A stretch of DNA of 64,000 nucleotides from Streptomyces sp. BK340 (GTDB lineage Bacteria; Actinomycetota; Actinomycetes; Streptomycetales; Streptomycetaceae), in NCBI RefSeq assembly GCF_007827595.1, contig NZ_VISR01000010.1:186001-250000 (forward strand). The letters are read 5' to 3'. The notes under the pieces are model-generated. The model did not search any database, was not told where the DNA came from, and saw nothing but the letters and a program-made list of their open reading frames with translations. Positions 48,543 through 56,969 of the stretch are shown here, in pieces. The first letter of the stretch is position 1. Each line of letters starts with the position of its first letter. The position numbers were made by a program, and so were the translations under genes.

Positions 48543-50057
48543 ATGTCCGAACCATCGCAGAGCCCTGCCTGGCGGCGGATCCCCGAGGACGCGGCCGGCG
48601 CAGCCGTCACGGTGGCACGGGCCGCCGGGTCCGCAGCCCTTCACCTGAAGTCCACGATCGATCGCGCACGCCATCTGCCGGACATCGTGCCCGCGCTGGG
48701 TCAGGCAGTGAAGCCGACCCTGACCGGGCGCATGGACGACTGGCGTGGTGAGTACGCCTACACGCTCGGTGAACAGGCGTTCGTCTACGGGTTTCCGTAC
48801 ATCTACAACGCCCGGCTGAGGCACGACTGGGTGACGCAACCGCGTAACCCCTCGACGGTTCCGTACGCGCCCGTCAACCATTTCTGGCACGCCGAGCGGT
48901 TGCTGGACGCGACCTACCGGGACGGCGGGTGCCCCAACAATGACACCCTGTATTCGGCGGCCTGGGTGAATCTCGGCAGCGAGCCGGTCATCCTCTCCCA
49001 TCCGGACATGGGTGACCGGTACTTCACCTTCGAACTGGTGGGGATCACGTCCGACAACTTCGACTACGTCGGTCAGCGCACCACCGGCTCCGACGCGGGC
49101 AGCTTCGCCCTCGTCGGCCCGCAGTGGCAGGGAAAACTTCCCACTGAGGTGCGACACCTGAAGAAGGCTCCCAGCCCCTGGGTTCTCATCATCGGCCGCA
49201 CTCTCGTCGGTGGCCCGGACGACGTGCCACGCGTCCGGGAACTACAGGAGCAGTACCGGCTCACCCCGCTCAGCCTGTTCGGCACGCCGGACGCGAAGGT
49301 CCCCGAAAGCCGGGACGTCCTGACACCGATCCCGGCAGAGGAGGATCCCCTGGGGCCGTGGAAGACCCTGAACGCGATGCTGGCCGAGAACCCTCCACCG
49401 TCCCACCACCACGTCCTTCTCCAGCAGTTCGCCCAGATCGGCATAGGCCCCGGCCTCGACGTCGAGGCTCAGCCCGACGCGGTCAAACGAAGCCTGATCC
49501 GGGCCGCCGCCGTCGGCGTGCCCCTGCTCAAACAGCAGCTCCTCAGCGGCGACTGGGCCCACCTCGTCCACGGCTGGCGCTACCCTCCCCCGCAGATGGG
49601 ACGCTTCGGCGACGACTTCCTCAAACGCGCCGCCGACCAGTCGCTGATCGGAGTCGCGGCCAACGACCCCGCCGAAGCTGTCTACTTGCTCAACTTCGAC
49701 GACGCGGACGGCAAGAAGCTGGCCTCCGAAGGCCGGTACGAACTGCACTTCCCCGGCGACGCCCTGCCACCGGTCGACGCCTTCTGGTCGCTGACCGCCT
49801 ACGGCGAGGACATGAACCTCATCCCCAACCCGGCCGACCGCTACGCGGTGGGCGACCGCAGCACCGGCCTGCAGTGGGACGCGGACGGCGGACTGACCAT
49901 CCACCTGCAGAACGAGCCGCCTGACCAGGGCAAGGAAGCCAACTGGCTGCCCACCGCGAAGGAAGGCACCTGGTTCGTGGCCCTTCGCATGTACAGGCCC
50001 CGCCCGGAGGTGATCGACGCGACCTGGGAGTGCCCTCCTCTGACCCGCGTCGCCTGA
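48543..50057 (+). CDS. DUF1254/DUF1214 protein
   Basis: A 504-residue protein. The DUF1254 part lies at residues ~75-210 (GEQAFVYGFPYIYNARLRHD, GCPNNDTLYSAAWVNLGSEP, DRYFTFELVGITSDNFDYVG) and the DUF1214 part in the last 110 (RYELHFPGDALPPVDAFWSL, NEPPDQGKEANWLPTAKEGT). These beta-rich proteins are common and of unknown function. No signal peptide is evident; the N-terminal 65 residues are helical. There is no ribosome site before the ATG because the 20-bp repeat runs up to it, so translation may be leaderless. Confidence 0.88.
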   Translation: MSEPSQSPAWRRIPEDAAGAAVTVARAAGSAALHLKSTIDRARHLPDIVPALGQAVKPTLTGRMDDWRGEYAYTLGEQAFVYGFPYIYNARLRHDWVTQPRNPSTVPYAPVNHFWHAERLLDATYRDGGCPNNDTLYSAAWVNLGSEPVILSHPDMGDRYFTFELVGITSDNFDYVGQRTTGSDAGSFALVGPQWQGKLPTEVRHLKKAPSPWVLIIGRTLVGGPDDVPRVRELQEQYRLTPLSLFGTPDAKVPESRDVLTPIPAEEDPLGPWKTLNAMLAENPPPSHHHVLLQQFAQIGIGPGLDVEAQPDAVKRSLIRAAAVGVPLLKQQLLSGDWAHLVHGWRYPPPQMGRFGDDFLKRAADQSLIGVAANDPAEAVYLLNFDDADGKKLASEGRYELHFPGDALPPVDAFWSLTAYGEDMNLIPNPADRYAVGDRSTGLQWDADGGLTIHLQNEPPDQGKEANWLPTAKEGTWFVALRMYRPRPEVIDATWECPPLTRVA

Positions 50058-50106
50058 CGTCTCAGCACATCGGCAGACCACCGCCGCACCAGCGATCGAT
50101 GGGGAG

Positions 50107-50490
50107 GCCCGCATCACCGCGTTCAAGGCCGGCGAGGTCCGCTCCTTCCGGGGGCTCCAGGCCCGCTGGTTGGCGGTCCTCGGCATCCCCGCGGGGTTCG
50201 ACCTCGGCGGCAGCGGCCCCGGGCGCTTCTACCAGGACATAGTGATCAACCGGGACACCGAGCGGCTGTTCTCCGCAGGAAAACCCGCCCACCAACTGCA
50301 CGTGATGCAGGCGTACTCGTACATCGTGGACGACAGCCTCACCAGGGACGCGCTACCCGGACTGGGGGACCGACTGCAGCTGCCGACCGGATGGGCGTAC
50401 CGCACGGAGATCCCAGAGCACGACCTCGTTCTACGGACCGCGACCGGGGAGGCTCACATCCTCCAGGACTCGGCCTGTAGCGCTTGGTGA
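50107..50490 (+). pseudogene. 3' fragment of an unidentified gene
   Basis: An open frame of about 125 codons without a start codon at its left end (only a TTG at 50170): AGEVRSFRGLQARWLAVLGI, DIVINRDTERLFSAGKPAHQ, LHVMQAYSYIVDDSL and EHDLVLRTATGEAHILQD. The last segment (LPTGWAYRTEIPEHDLVLRT) resembles the ends of some secreted actinobacterial proteins I cannot name. It breaks off near 50475, where it meets the DUF317 fragment on the opposite strand. It appears cut at both ends. Confidence 0.4.
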
Positions 50491-50738
50491 CCAGTTTTGA
50501 AGTCCGGGGTGAATTCGGTCGTCCATCCCTGCCGTTCGTGATCGCGCAGTCGGGACTCGTGGCCGGCGGCGGTGGGATCGGTGAGAGCGTCGGTGAACGC
50601 CGCGATGATCTCGACGGGGGTGCGGGCGCCGAAGCTTGCGTACCAGGCGGGCCGGTCCGGTCCCGGTGCGTTGTGGAGGGTCCACCACCGGCCGTCGGGG
50701 TCGGGCTCCAGCCGCAGCAGAGCCTCCTGGTGACTCAT
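50454..50738 (-). pseudogene. DUF317 C-terminal fragment
   Basis: A 94-codon frame: DPDGRWWTLHNAPGPDRPAW, YASFGARTPVEIIAAFTDAL, TDPTAAGHESRLRDH. This is the second repeat of DUF317 proteins, which are Streptomyces-specific and often linked to mobile elements. Full proteins have two such repeats and about 200-250 residues. Here the ATG at 50738 sits in the middle of the domain and no upstream half is visible. Confidence 0.6.
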
Positions 50739-50800
50739 GCTGCTGGGAGGTTGCAGACCAAGGGGCCCTCAGCATGGTCGTGACCTGCGGCCGCGCCAAA

Positions 50801-51013
50801 CTACGCCACGTTGTCGTACATCTTGCGGCGTTCCGCCCGCCACGGGACCTCGGCCGCCAGCTGTTCGAACAGGGCGTCGGCGCCGCACAGCCAGCCCGGC
50901 AGCACGTCGATCCAGGCGCCCCGGTCCAGCTCGGTCCGGTGCAGTCCGTCGAGGGTGCCGAGCCGCAGCTCGTCGGTCTGGTCGAACAGGGAGCCCTGCA
51001 GTTGCGTGGACAC
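50801..51013 (-). pseudogene. AlkB-like dioxygenase, truncated after 70 codons
   Basis: From GTG 51013 the frame reads LQGSLFDQTDELRLGTLDGL, then HRTELDRGAWIDVLPGWLCG and FEQLAAEVPWRAERRKMYDN, the conserved N-terminus of actinobacterial AlkB-type Fe(II)/2-oxoglutarate DNA repair dioxygenases. It then stops (TAG at 50801) before any catalytic residue (HxD...H) is reached; the full enzyme has about 210 residues. The break lies within 15 bases of 50801. Beyond it comes the DUF317 fragment, so foreign or rearranged DNA appears to have replaced the rest. Confidence 0.75.
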
Positions 51014-51065
51014 GGATCCAGCGCAGTCGTGAATCGAAAGTATGTTCCCATCGCGAAGCGTCTTT

Positions 51066-51099
51066 CGATACACCTGTGTATCGGATACATTCCTGTATC
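51066..51099 (+). promoter_or_regulatory. TetR operator: overlapping palindromes
   Basis: CGATACAC-CT-GTGTATCG (51066-51083), TGTATC-G-GATACA (51077-51089) and GATACA-TTCC-TGTATC (51084-51099) overlap, giving alternating GATACA/TGTATC half-sites. They lie 26-59 nt before the TetR gene at 51125 and 53-86 nt from the alkB remnant. Most simply the autoregulatory operator of the TetR protein. Confidence 0.75.
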
Positions 51100-51124
51100 G
51101 AACAGGGCGACGGAGGTCTCGGCG

Positions 51125-51751
51125 ATGACGGCGCAGGACACGGCCCGGAGGGTCACCAAGCGGCGGGCGCGGACGCGGGCCAACCTGCTCGACGCTGCCT
51201 TCGCGGTGTTCGCCGCCAAGGGCTTCGGCCGCGTCTCCATCGAGGAGGTCTGCGAGGCCGCCGGCTACAGCCGGGGCGCCTTCTACTCCAACTTCGCCAC
51301 CCTGGACGAGCTGTTCTTCGCCCTCTACCAGGAGCGCGCCGACCTCATCGCCGCCCAGGTGGCCGACGCCCTCGCCCTGGACGGGCCCGACCTCGACGTG
51401 CCCGCCTCCGTGGACCGGGTCACCGAGGTCCTGCTCCTCGACGTGGACTGGCTGCTGGTGAAGACCGACTTCCTGGTGCACGCGGCCCGCGACCCGGCCG
51501 TCGCGCACGCCCTCCTCGACCACCGCACCCGGCTCCGGGAGGCCATCGCCGACCGGCTGTTCCGGGCCCGCGGCCACACCGAACTGCCCGCCGTGCTCGG
51601 CGACGCCGACGGCGCCGCCCGCGCGGTGGTCGCGGCCTACGACGGCGTCACCACCCAGCTGCTGCTGGACAAGGACGTCGACGCGGCCCGCACCTGGCTG
51701 GGGCAACTGCTCACCGCCCTGCTGACCGACGGCAGCGGCACCCCGGCCTGA
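51125..51751 (+). CDS. TetR-family transcriptional regulator
   Basis: A 208-residue TetR protein. The N-terminal HTH runs RRARTRANLLDAAFAVFAAK, then GFGRVSIEEVCEAAGYSRGA and FYSNFATLDELFFALY; the C-terminal ligand domain is helical. ATG at 51125 follows GGAGGTC. The FAD-dependent dehydrogenase starts 65 bp downstream on the same strand and is the likely target along with the gene itself, through the palindromes just upstream. The ligand is unknown. Confidence 0.92.
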   Translation: MTAQDTARRVTKRRARTRANLLDAAFAVFAAKGFGRVSIEEVCEAAGYSRGAFYSNFATLDELFFALYQERADLIAAQVADALALDGPDLDVPASVDRVTEVLLLDVDWLLVKTDFLVHAARDPAVAHALLDHRTRLREAIADRLFRARGHTELPAVLGDADGAARAVVAAYDGVTTQLLLDKDVDAARTWLGQLLTALLTDGSGTPA

Positions 51752-51762
51752 GCCGCAGACGG

Positions 51763-51801
51763 AAGCAGACACGAGCAGACACAAGCAGACGCAAGCGGAA
51801 G
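51763..51801 (+). repeat. Short tandem repeat in TetR-dehydrogenase spacer
   Basis: Four near-identical ~10-nt units (AAGCAGACAC, GAGCAGACAC, AAGCAGACGC, AAGCGGAAGG) fill the spacer and run into the ribosome site of the dehydrogenase. Probably replication slippage. Confidence 0.6.
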
Positions 51802-51816
51802 GAAGGAACGGACGCC

Positions 51817-53490
51817 ATGGACGCGGACGTCATCGTCGTCGGAGCGGGCCTCGCCGGCCTGGTCGCGGCGCACGAACTCACCAGCCGGGGCCGGCGCGTC
51901 GCCCTGGTCGACCAGGAGAACGCCGCCAACCTCGGCGGCCAGGCGTTCTGGTCCTTCGGCGGGCTCTTCCTCGTCGACTCGCCCGAGCAGCGGCGCCTCG
52001 GCATCAAGGACTCCTTCGACCTCGCCTGGAACGACTGGCGGGGCAGCGCCCGGTTCGACCGCCTGGAGGACGAGGACTCCTGGGCGGTGCGCTGGGCCCG
52101 CGCCTACGTCGAGTTCGCCGCCGGCGAGAAGCGGTCCTGGCTGGAGGGACACGGCATCACGCTGCTGCCGACCGTCGGCTGGGCCGAGCGCGGCGACCTG
52201 CGCGCCGACGGGCACGGAAACTCCGTACCCCGCTTCCACATCGCCTGGGGCACCGGCACCGGCGTGGTCGAACCCTTCGCCCGGTACGCCCGGCAGGCCG
52301 CCCGGGACGGGCTGCTCACCTTCTACCACCGCCACCAGGTCGACGAACTCGTCCTCGAGGACGGAGCGGCCCGCGGCGTGCGCGGCACGGTCCTGGCCGA
52401 CGACGACGCGCCGCGCGGCGTGGCCTCCAACCGCGACCGCGTCGGCGACTTCGAACTCACCGCCCGGGCCGTGATCGTCACCACCGGCGGCATCGGCGCC
52501 GACCACGACATCGTCCGCCGCTACTGGCCCGAGCGGCTCGGCACGCCCCCCGCCGAGATGGTCACCGGCGTCCCCGCCTACGTCGACGGCCGCATGCTCG
52601 ACATCAGCGCCGAGGCGGGTGTGCGCCTGGTCAACCGGGACCGCATGTGGCACTACACCGAGGGCCTGCAGAACTGGAACCCGATCTGGCCGGGCCACGG
52701 GATCCGCATCCTGCCCGGACCGTCCTCCGTCTGGCTCGACGCCCTCGGCCGCCGCCTGCCCGACCCCTGCCTGCCCGGCTACGACACCCTCGGCACCCTG
52801 AAGTACCTGCGCACCACCGAGGACATCGCCGGGTACGACCACTCCTGGTTCGTCCTCACCCGGAAGATCATCGAGAAGGAGTTCGCGCTCTCCGGCTCGG
52901 AACAGAACCCCGACATCACCGCCAAGGACCGGGCAGCCGTGCTGCGCGACCGGCTGCTCGGCAAGGGAGCCCCCGCACCCGTCCAGGCCTTCCTCGACAA
53001 GGGAGCGGACTTCGTCACCGCGGACAGCCTGGAGCGGCTGGTCGAGAAGATGAACGGCCTCACGGACAAGCCCCTGCTCGACGCGGCCGAGGTGCGCCGC
53101 CAGATCGAGGCCCGCGACCTGCAGATCGCCAATCGGTACAGCAAGGACTCCCAGGTCCAGGGCATCCACAACGCCCGCCGCTACATCGGCGACCGCCTCG
53201 GCCGGGTCGCCGCCCCGCACCGCATCCTCGACCCGGCGGCGGGCCCGCTGATCGGCGTCCGGATGCACGTCCTGACCCGAAAGACCCTCGGCGGCATCCA
53301 GACCGACCTCGACTCCCGCGCCCTCGGCCCCGACGGCACGCCCGTCGGCGGCCTGTACGCGGCGGGCGAGGTGGCAGGCTTCGGCGGCGGAGGCGTCCAC
53401 GGCTACAACGCCCTGGAGGGCACCTTCCTCGGCGGCTGCCTGTTCTCGGGCCGCGCGGCGGGCCGGGCGGCGGCGCAGCAGACGGGCTGA
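51817..53490 (+). CDS. FAD-binding dehydrogenase (fumarate reductase/ketosteroid dehydrogenase family)
   Basis: A 557-residue flavoprotein. The N-terminal dinucleotide fold is VIVVGAGLAGLVAAHELTSR; the cap domain includes FWSFGGLFLVDSPEQRRLGI; the C-terminal FAD part is GGLYAAGEVAGFGGGGVHGY with ALEGTFLGGCLFSG. It belongs to the FAD_binding_2 superfamily that includes 3-ketosteroid-1-dehydrogenases; the substrate cannot be given. It is preceded by a TetR regulator, which suggests induction by a hydrophobic substrate. ATG follows AAGGAAGG. Confidence 0.9.
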   Translation: MDADVIVVGAGLAGLVAAHELTSRGRRVALVDQENAANLGGQAFWSFGGLFLVDSPEQRRLGIKDSFDLAWNDWRGSARFDRLEDEDSWAVRWARAYVEFAAGEKRSWLEGHGITLLPTVGWAERGDLRADGHGNSVPRFHIAWGTGTGVVEPFARYARQAARDGLLTFYHRHQVDELVLEDGAARGVRGTVLADDDAPRGVASNRDRVGDFELTARAVIVTTGGIGADHDIVRRYWPERLGTPPAEMVTGVPAYVDGRMLDISAEAGVRLVNRDRMWHYTEGLQNWNPIWPGHGIRILPGPSSVWLDALGRRLPDPCLPGYDTLGTLKYLRTTEDIAGYDHSWFVLTRKIIEKEFALSGSEQNPDITAKDRAAVLRDRLLGKGAPAPVQAFLDKGADFVTADSLERLVEKMNGLTDKPLLDAAEVRRQIEARDLQIANRYSKDSQVQGIHNARRYIGDRLGRVAAPHRILDPAAGPLIGVRMHVLTRKTLGGIQTDLDSRALGPDGTPVGGLYAAGEVAGFGGGGVHGYNALEGTFLGGCLFSGRAAGRAAAQQTG

Positions 53491-53492
53491 CG

Positions 53493-53843
53493 TCAGCCCT
53501 TCAGCAGGTCCGCCAGCACCGTGGCATGGCTCCGTTCCGGAGTCTTGGACGCCGTGAGCAGCGTGACCGGCCCCTTGCGGGCCGACTTCCTGAGGCCGTC
53601 GAGGAGTTCGGCGGCCTCAGGAGCGGTCAGCTCCGCCTCGTAGCGGCCGCGGAACTCCTCGTACGAGCCCTCGCCCGCGTGGTACCAGCGGCGCAGCTCC
53701 GCCGACGGCGTGAGTCCCTTGGGCCACTCGTCGACCTGCGCCGCCTCCTTGGCGACGCCACGCGGCCACAGCCGGTCCACCAGCACCCGCAGGCCGTCGT
53801 CGGACTCCGGCGGCTCGTAGATCCGGCGCACGCGCACGCTCAC
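53493..53843 (-). CDS. DUF488 family protein
   Basis: A 116-residue DUF488 protein: VRRIYEPPESDDGLRVLVDR, LWPRGVAKEAAQVDEW and VTLLTASKTPERSHATVLAD. The family is small and uncharacterised, and often lies next to redox or stress genes. GTG at 53843 follows GAGGGGAG; the frame upstream lacks a better start. It converges with the FAD dehydrogenase, with only two bases between stops. Confidence 0.88.
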   Translation of the reverse strand: MSVRVRRIYEPPESDDGLRVLVDRLWPRGVAKEAAQVDEWPKGLTPSAELRRWYHAGEGSYEEFRGRYEAELTAPEAAELLDGLRKSARKGPVTLLTASKTPERSHATVLADLLKG

Positions 53844-54007
53844 GGTCTGGCTCCCCTCGGTCGCGGACGGCTCTGCGAGCGTACTTCGGCCGCCCCGCGA
53901 CACCGGGCGGCAACGCGGCGTGACTTGACCTGAATGAGGGGGAAACGGAGACAGTCGCGGCCCTAGTCTGTGGACGAATGATCATCGCCACCCCCGAAGG
54001 AGCGCCC

Positions 54008-55435
54008 ATGACGGCAGCGCACAGACAGACCTCACCACGACGCACCGCGGTCCTCCGCCGTGAGGCGGTCCTCGCCACCGTCCCCGTCGCCGTGGCGGCA
54101 CTGCTCGGCGCCGCCGGAACGGCGTCGGCCGGCACCGTCGGCACCTCGGGCGCCGGTGACCCGTACTTCCCGCTCAGCGGCAACGGCGGCTACCACGTCA
54201 AGCACTACGACCTGACGCTCCGCTACGACACCACCTCCCGGCGCCTGGACGGCAAGGCGGTCCTCACCGTCCGCGCCACCCAGAAGCTGACCCGGTTCGA
54301 CCTGGACCTCAAGGGCCTGAAGGTCACCGGCGTCACCGTCGACCGCACCGCCGCCGGCTTCCGCCGCGACGGTCAGGAACTCGTCGTCACCCCGCGCCAC
54401 ACGCTGCGCAAGGACCAGGAGTTCCGGGTCACCGTCACCTACCACGGCACCCCCAAGTCGGTCACCGACCCGGACGGCTCCGCCGACGGCTGGATCCGCA
54501 CCGACGACGGGGCGTTCGTCGCGGGCGAGCCGCAGGGCGCCATGACGTGGTTCCCGGGGAACAACCACCCCAAGGACAAGTCGTCGTACGACTTCACGAT
54601 CACGGTCCCGAAGGGGCGCACCGCCGTCGCCAACGGTGTCCTGCGCGGGCAGCACACCGAGAACGGCCGCACCACCTTCCGCTGGCACCAGGCCGAGCCC
54701 ATGGCCTCCTACCTGGCCACCGCCACCGTCGGCAAGTTCAAGGTCGAGCAGTACACCACCCACGACGGCATCCAGATCTACAACGCCGTCGACGCCCGTG
54801 AGGCGCGCGCGGCCGCGCCGGTGCTGAAGAAGCTGCCCTCCGTACTGGAGTGGGAGAGCAAGCTGTTCGGGCCGTACCCGTTCCGCGCGGCCGGCTCCAT
54901 CGTCGACCACGCACCGGACGTCGGCTACGCCCTCGAGACCCAGAGCCGGCCCCTCTACGACTCGGCTCCCGACCTGAGCACGCTCGTCCACGAAAGCGCC
55001 CACCAGTGGTTCGGCGACTCCGTCTCGCTGACCGCCTGGAAGGACATCTGGCTCAACGAGGGCTTCGCGACCTACGCCGAGTGGCTCTACAGCGAGCAGC
55101 ACGGCGGCGACAGCGCCCAGAAGACCTTCGACGCGCTCTACGCCCGCCCGGCGAACGACGGCCTGTGGGCCTTCCCGCCCGGTGACCCGGGCAGCGGCAA
55201 GAACCTCTTCGACACGCCCGTCTACGCCCGTGGCGCGATGGTCCTGCACGAGCTGCGCAAGACGGTCGGCGACCAGGACTTCTTCCGCATCCTGCGCACA
55301 TGGGCGACCGAGCACCGGGCCGGGCACGGTACGACGGCCCAGTTCGTGAAGCTCTCCGAGCGGGTGTCCGGCAAGGACCTGGACGGTCTCTTCCACACCT
55401 GGCTCTACACGAAGGGCAAGCCGAGCAAGGCCTAG
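54008..55435 (+). CDS. Secreted M1-family metallopeptidase
   Basis: A 475-residue peptidase. A signal sequence with a twin-arginine-like start (RRTAVLRREAVLATVPVAVA, cleavage after ASA) sends it out of the cell. The aminopeptidase N-like N-domain is followed by the zinc motif HESAHQWFG and, 18 residues on, NEGFATYAEW (HExxH-x18-E). The exopeptidase GAMEN motif is replaced by ALETQ. It is shorter than PepN, lacking the C-terminal helical domain, as in other secreted Streptomyces M1 enzymes. ATG at 54008 follows GAAGGAG; ATG 53978 is in frame but lacks a site. Confidence 0.92.
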   Translation: MTAAHRQTSPRRTAVLRREAVLATVPVAVAALLGAAGTASAGTVGTSGAGDPYFPLSGNGGYHVKHYDLTLRYDTTSRRLDGKAVLTVRATQKLTRFDLDLKGLKVTGVTVDRTAAGFRRDGQELVVTPRHTLRKDQEFRVTVTYHGTPKSVTDPDGSADGWIRTDDGAFVAGEPQGAMTWFPGNNHPKDKSSYDFTITVPKGRTAVANGVLRGQHTENGRTTFRWHQAEPMASYLATATVGKFKVEQYTTHDGIQIYNAVDAREARAAAPVLKKLPSVLEWESKLFGPYPFRAAGSIVDHAPDVGYALETQSRPLYDSAPDLSTLVHESAHQWFGDSVSLTAWKDIWLNEGFATYAEWLYSEQHGGDSAQKTFDALYARPANDGLWAFPPGDPGSGKNLFDTPVYARGAMVLHELRKTVGDQDFFRILRTWATEHRAGHGTTAQFVKLSERVSGKDLDGLFHTWLYTKGKPSKA

Positions 55436-55491
55436 CGGCTCCGCTGCCGGAACCTGACGGGTTCCAAACATGTGTCGGCCAGGGTCGACCC

Positions 55492-56244
55492 ATGTTCGAT
55501 CGCAGAGCCGCCGTCGCTCTCCTCGTCTCCCCGCTGCTGCTCACCGGCTGCGGCGGCGGAGCCGAGGCGACCGGGCGCCGCACTCCCGCGGCCCGCCCGG
55601 CGCCGACGGCCACCCCCACACCGCCCCCCACGTCCGAGCCCCTGGTGGAGCCGGCACCCCGGCGGATGGCCGGCCTCGGCCCCAAGATCCACGCCGCGAT
55701 ACCGGACCGCTCCCGGCAGGCCGTCGTCGTCACCGGGCGCGGCAGGAACTCCCCGCTGTCCACGGTCGTGCTGCACGAGCGCTCCGCCACCGGCTGGCAG
55801 CCGGGTACCGTGTGGCCCGCCCACAACGCATTGCGCGGCTGGAGCACCCACCACACGGCCGGAGACCTGCGCTCCCCGGTCGGCGTCTACACCCTCAGCG
55901 ACGCCGGCGGCCTGCTGGCGGACCCGGGCAGCAGACTTCCGTACCACCACTCCAGCGGCTTCGTCTCGCCCGGCACCGGCTTCGAGGGCGAGCCGCTGGC
56001 CGGGACCTTCGACTACGTCGTCGCCATCGACTACAACCGCAGGCCGGGCACCTCGCCCCTCGACTGGACCCGCCCCCTGGGCCCGGGCCGCGGCGGCGGA
56101 GTCTGGTTCCACGTCGACCACGGTGGCCCCACCCACGGCTGCGTCAGCGTCGCCAAGTCCCACATGAAGGACCTCCTGCGCACCCTCGATCCGAAGCTGC
56201 ATCCGGTGGTCGTCATGGGGTACGCCGACTGGCTCGCCCTCTGA
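55492..56244 (+). CDS. L,D-transpeptidase-like lipoprotein
   Basis: A 250-residue protein with a lipobox signal peptide (LLVSPLLLTGCGGG, Cys about residue 20), a proline/threonine-rich linker (residues 25-55) and a YkuD-type catalytic domain ending VDHGGPTHGCVSVAKSHM. The HGC-V motif holds the catalytic cysteine of L,D-transpeptidases. The domain is of the shorter type often annotated as murein L,D-transpeptidase catalytic family; cell-wall modification is the likely role. It lies 56 bp after the peptidase gene. Confidence 0.85.
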   Translation: MFDRRAAVALLVSPLLLTGCGGGAEATGRRTPAARPAPTATPTPPPTSEPLVEPAPRRMAGLGPKIHAAIPDRSRQAVVVTGRGRNSPLSTVVLHERSATGWQPGTVWPAHNALRGWSTHHTAGDLRSPVGVYTLSDAGGLLADPGSRLPYHHSSGFVSPGTGFEGEPLAGTFDYVVAIDYNRRPGTSPLDWTRPLGPGRGGGVWFHVDHGGPTHGCVSVAKSHMKDLLRTLDPKLHPVVVMGYADWLAL

Positions 56245-56264
56245 GCGGCCTAGGATCCGAACTC

Positions 56265-56969
56265 GTGTGCGCACATGTGCTGGTCGCCGAGGACGACGAG
56301 AAGCAGGCCGAACTGATCCGCCGCTCCCTGCTGGCCGAGGGGCACACCGCCACGGTGGTGCACGACGGCGCCGCCGCTCTCGACGCGGCCCGGCGCCTGA
56401 GACCCGACCTGGTCGTGCTCGACCTGATGCTCCCGGTGATCGACGGCTTCGGGGTGTGCCGGGTGCTGCGCGGCGGAGAGGACCCGGACATCCCCGTGGT
56501 GATGCTCACCGCCCGCGCCGCCGAGGACGACGTGCTGCTCGGGCTGGAGCTGGGCGCCGACGACTACATGACCAAGCCGTACAGCCCGCGCGAGCTGATG
56601 GCCCGGATCCGCACCGTCCTGCGGCGCAGCGGGCGCGGCGGCAGCGTCCGGGACGACGATCCGGTCGTACGGGCCGGGGGGATCGGCGTGGACCCCGTAC
56701 GCCACGAGGTGCGCTGTGACGGAAAGCCGGTGGAGTGCACGCCGGCCGAGTTCCAGATCCTGCTGGCCATGGCGGGGGAGCCCGACCGGGTGTTCTCCCG
56801 GCGGCAGTTGCTGCAGTGCACGCGTGGCTTCGACCGGGCCTCCACCGAGCGCGCCGTCGACGTGCACATCATGAACCTGCGCCGGAAGATCGAGGCCGAC
56901 CCGCGGAGGCCGATGCGTCTGGTGACGGTGTTCGGCGTCGGCTACAAGCTGACCGGCGGCCGGCCGTGA
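56265..56969 (+). CDS. OmpR-family response regulator
   Basis: A 234-residue regulator. The receiver domain has the acidic pair (VLVAEDDEKQ), the phospho-acceptor Asp in DLVVLDLMLPVIDGFG and the Lys in DDYMTKPYSPREL; the C-terminal winged helix includes VFSRRQLLQCTRGFD and TVFGVGYKLTG. GTG at 56265 begins 20 bases after the lipoprotein stop; GTG at 56277 is an alternative. Its stop overlaps the kinase start (GTGA), a standard pair. The lipoprotein next to it suggests envelope stress control. Confidence 0.93.
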   Translation: MCAHVLVAEDDEKQAELIRRSLLAEGHTATVVHDGAAALDAARRLRPDLVVLDLMLPVIDGFGVCRVLRGGEDPDIPVVMLTARAAEDDVLLGLELGADDYMTKPYSPRELMARIRTVLRRSGRGGSVRDDDPVVRAGGIGVDPVRHEVRCDGKPVECTPAEFQILLAMAGEPDRVFSRRQLLQCTRGFDRASTERAVDVHIMNLRRKIEADPRRPMRLVTVFGVGYKLTGGRP

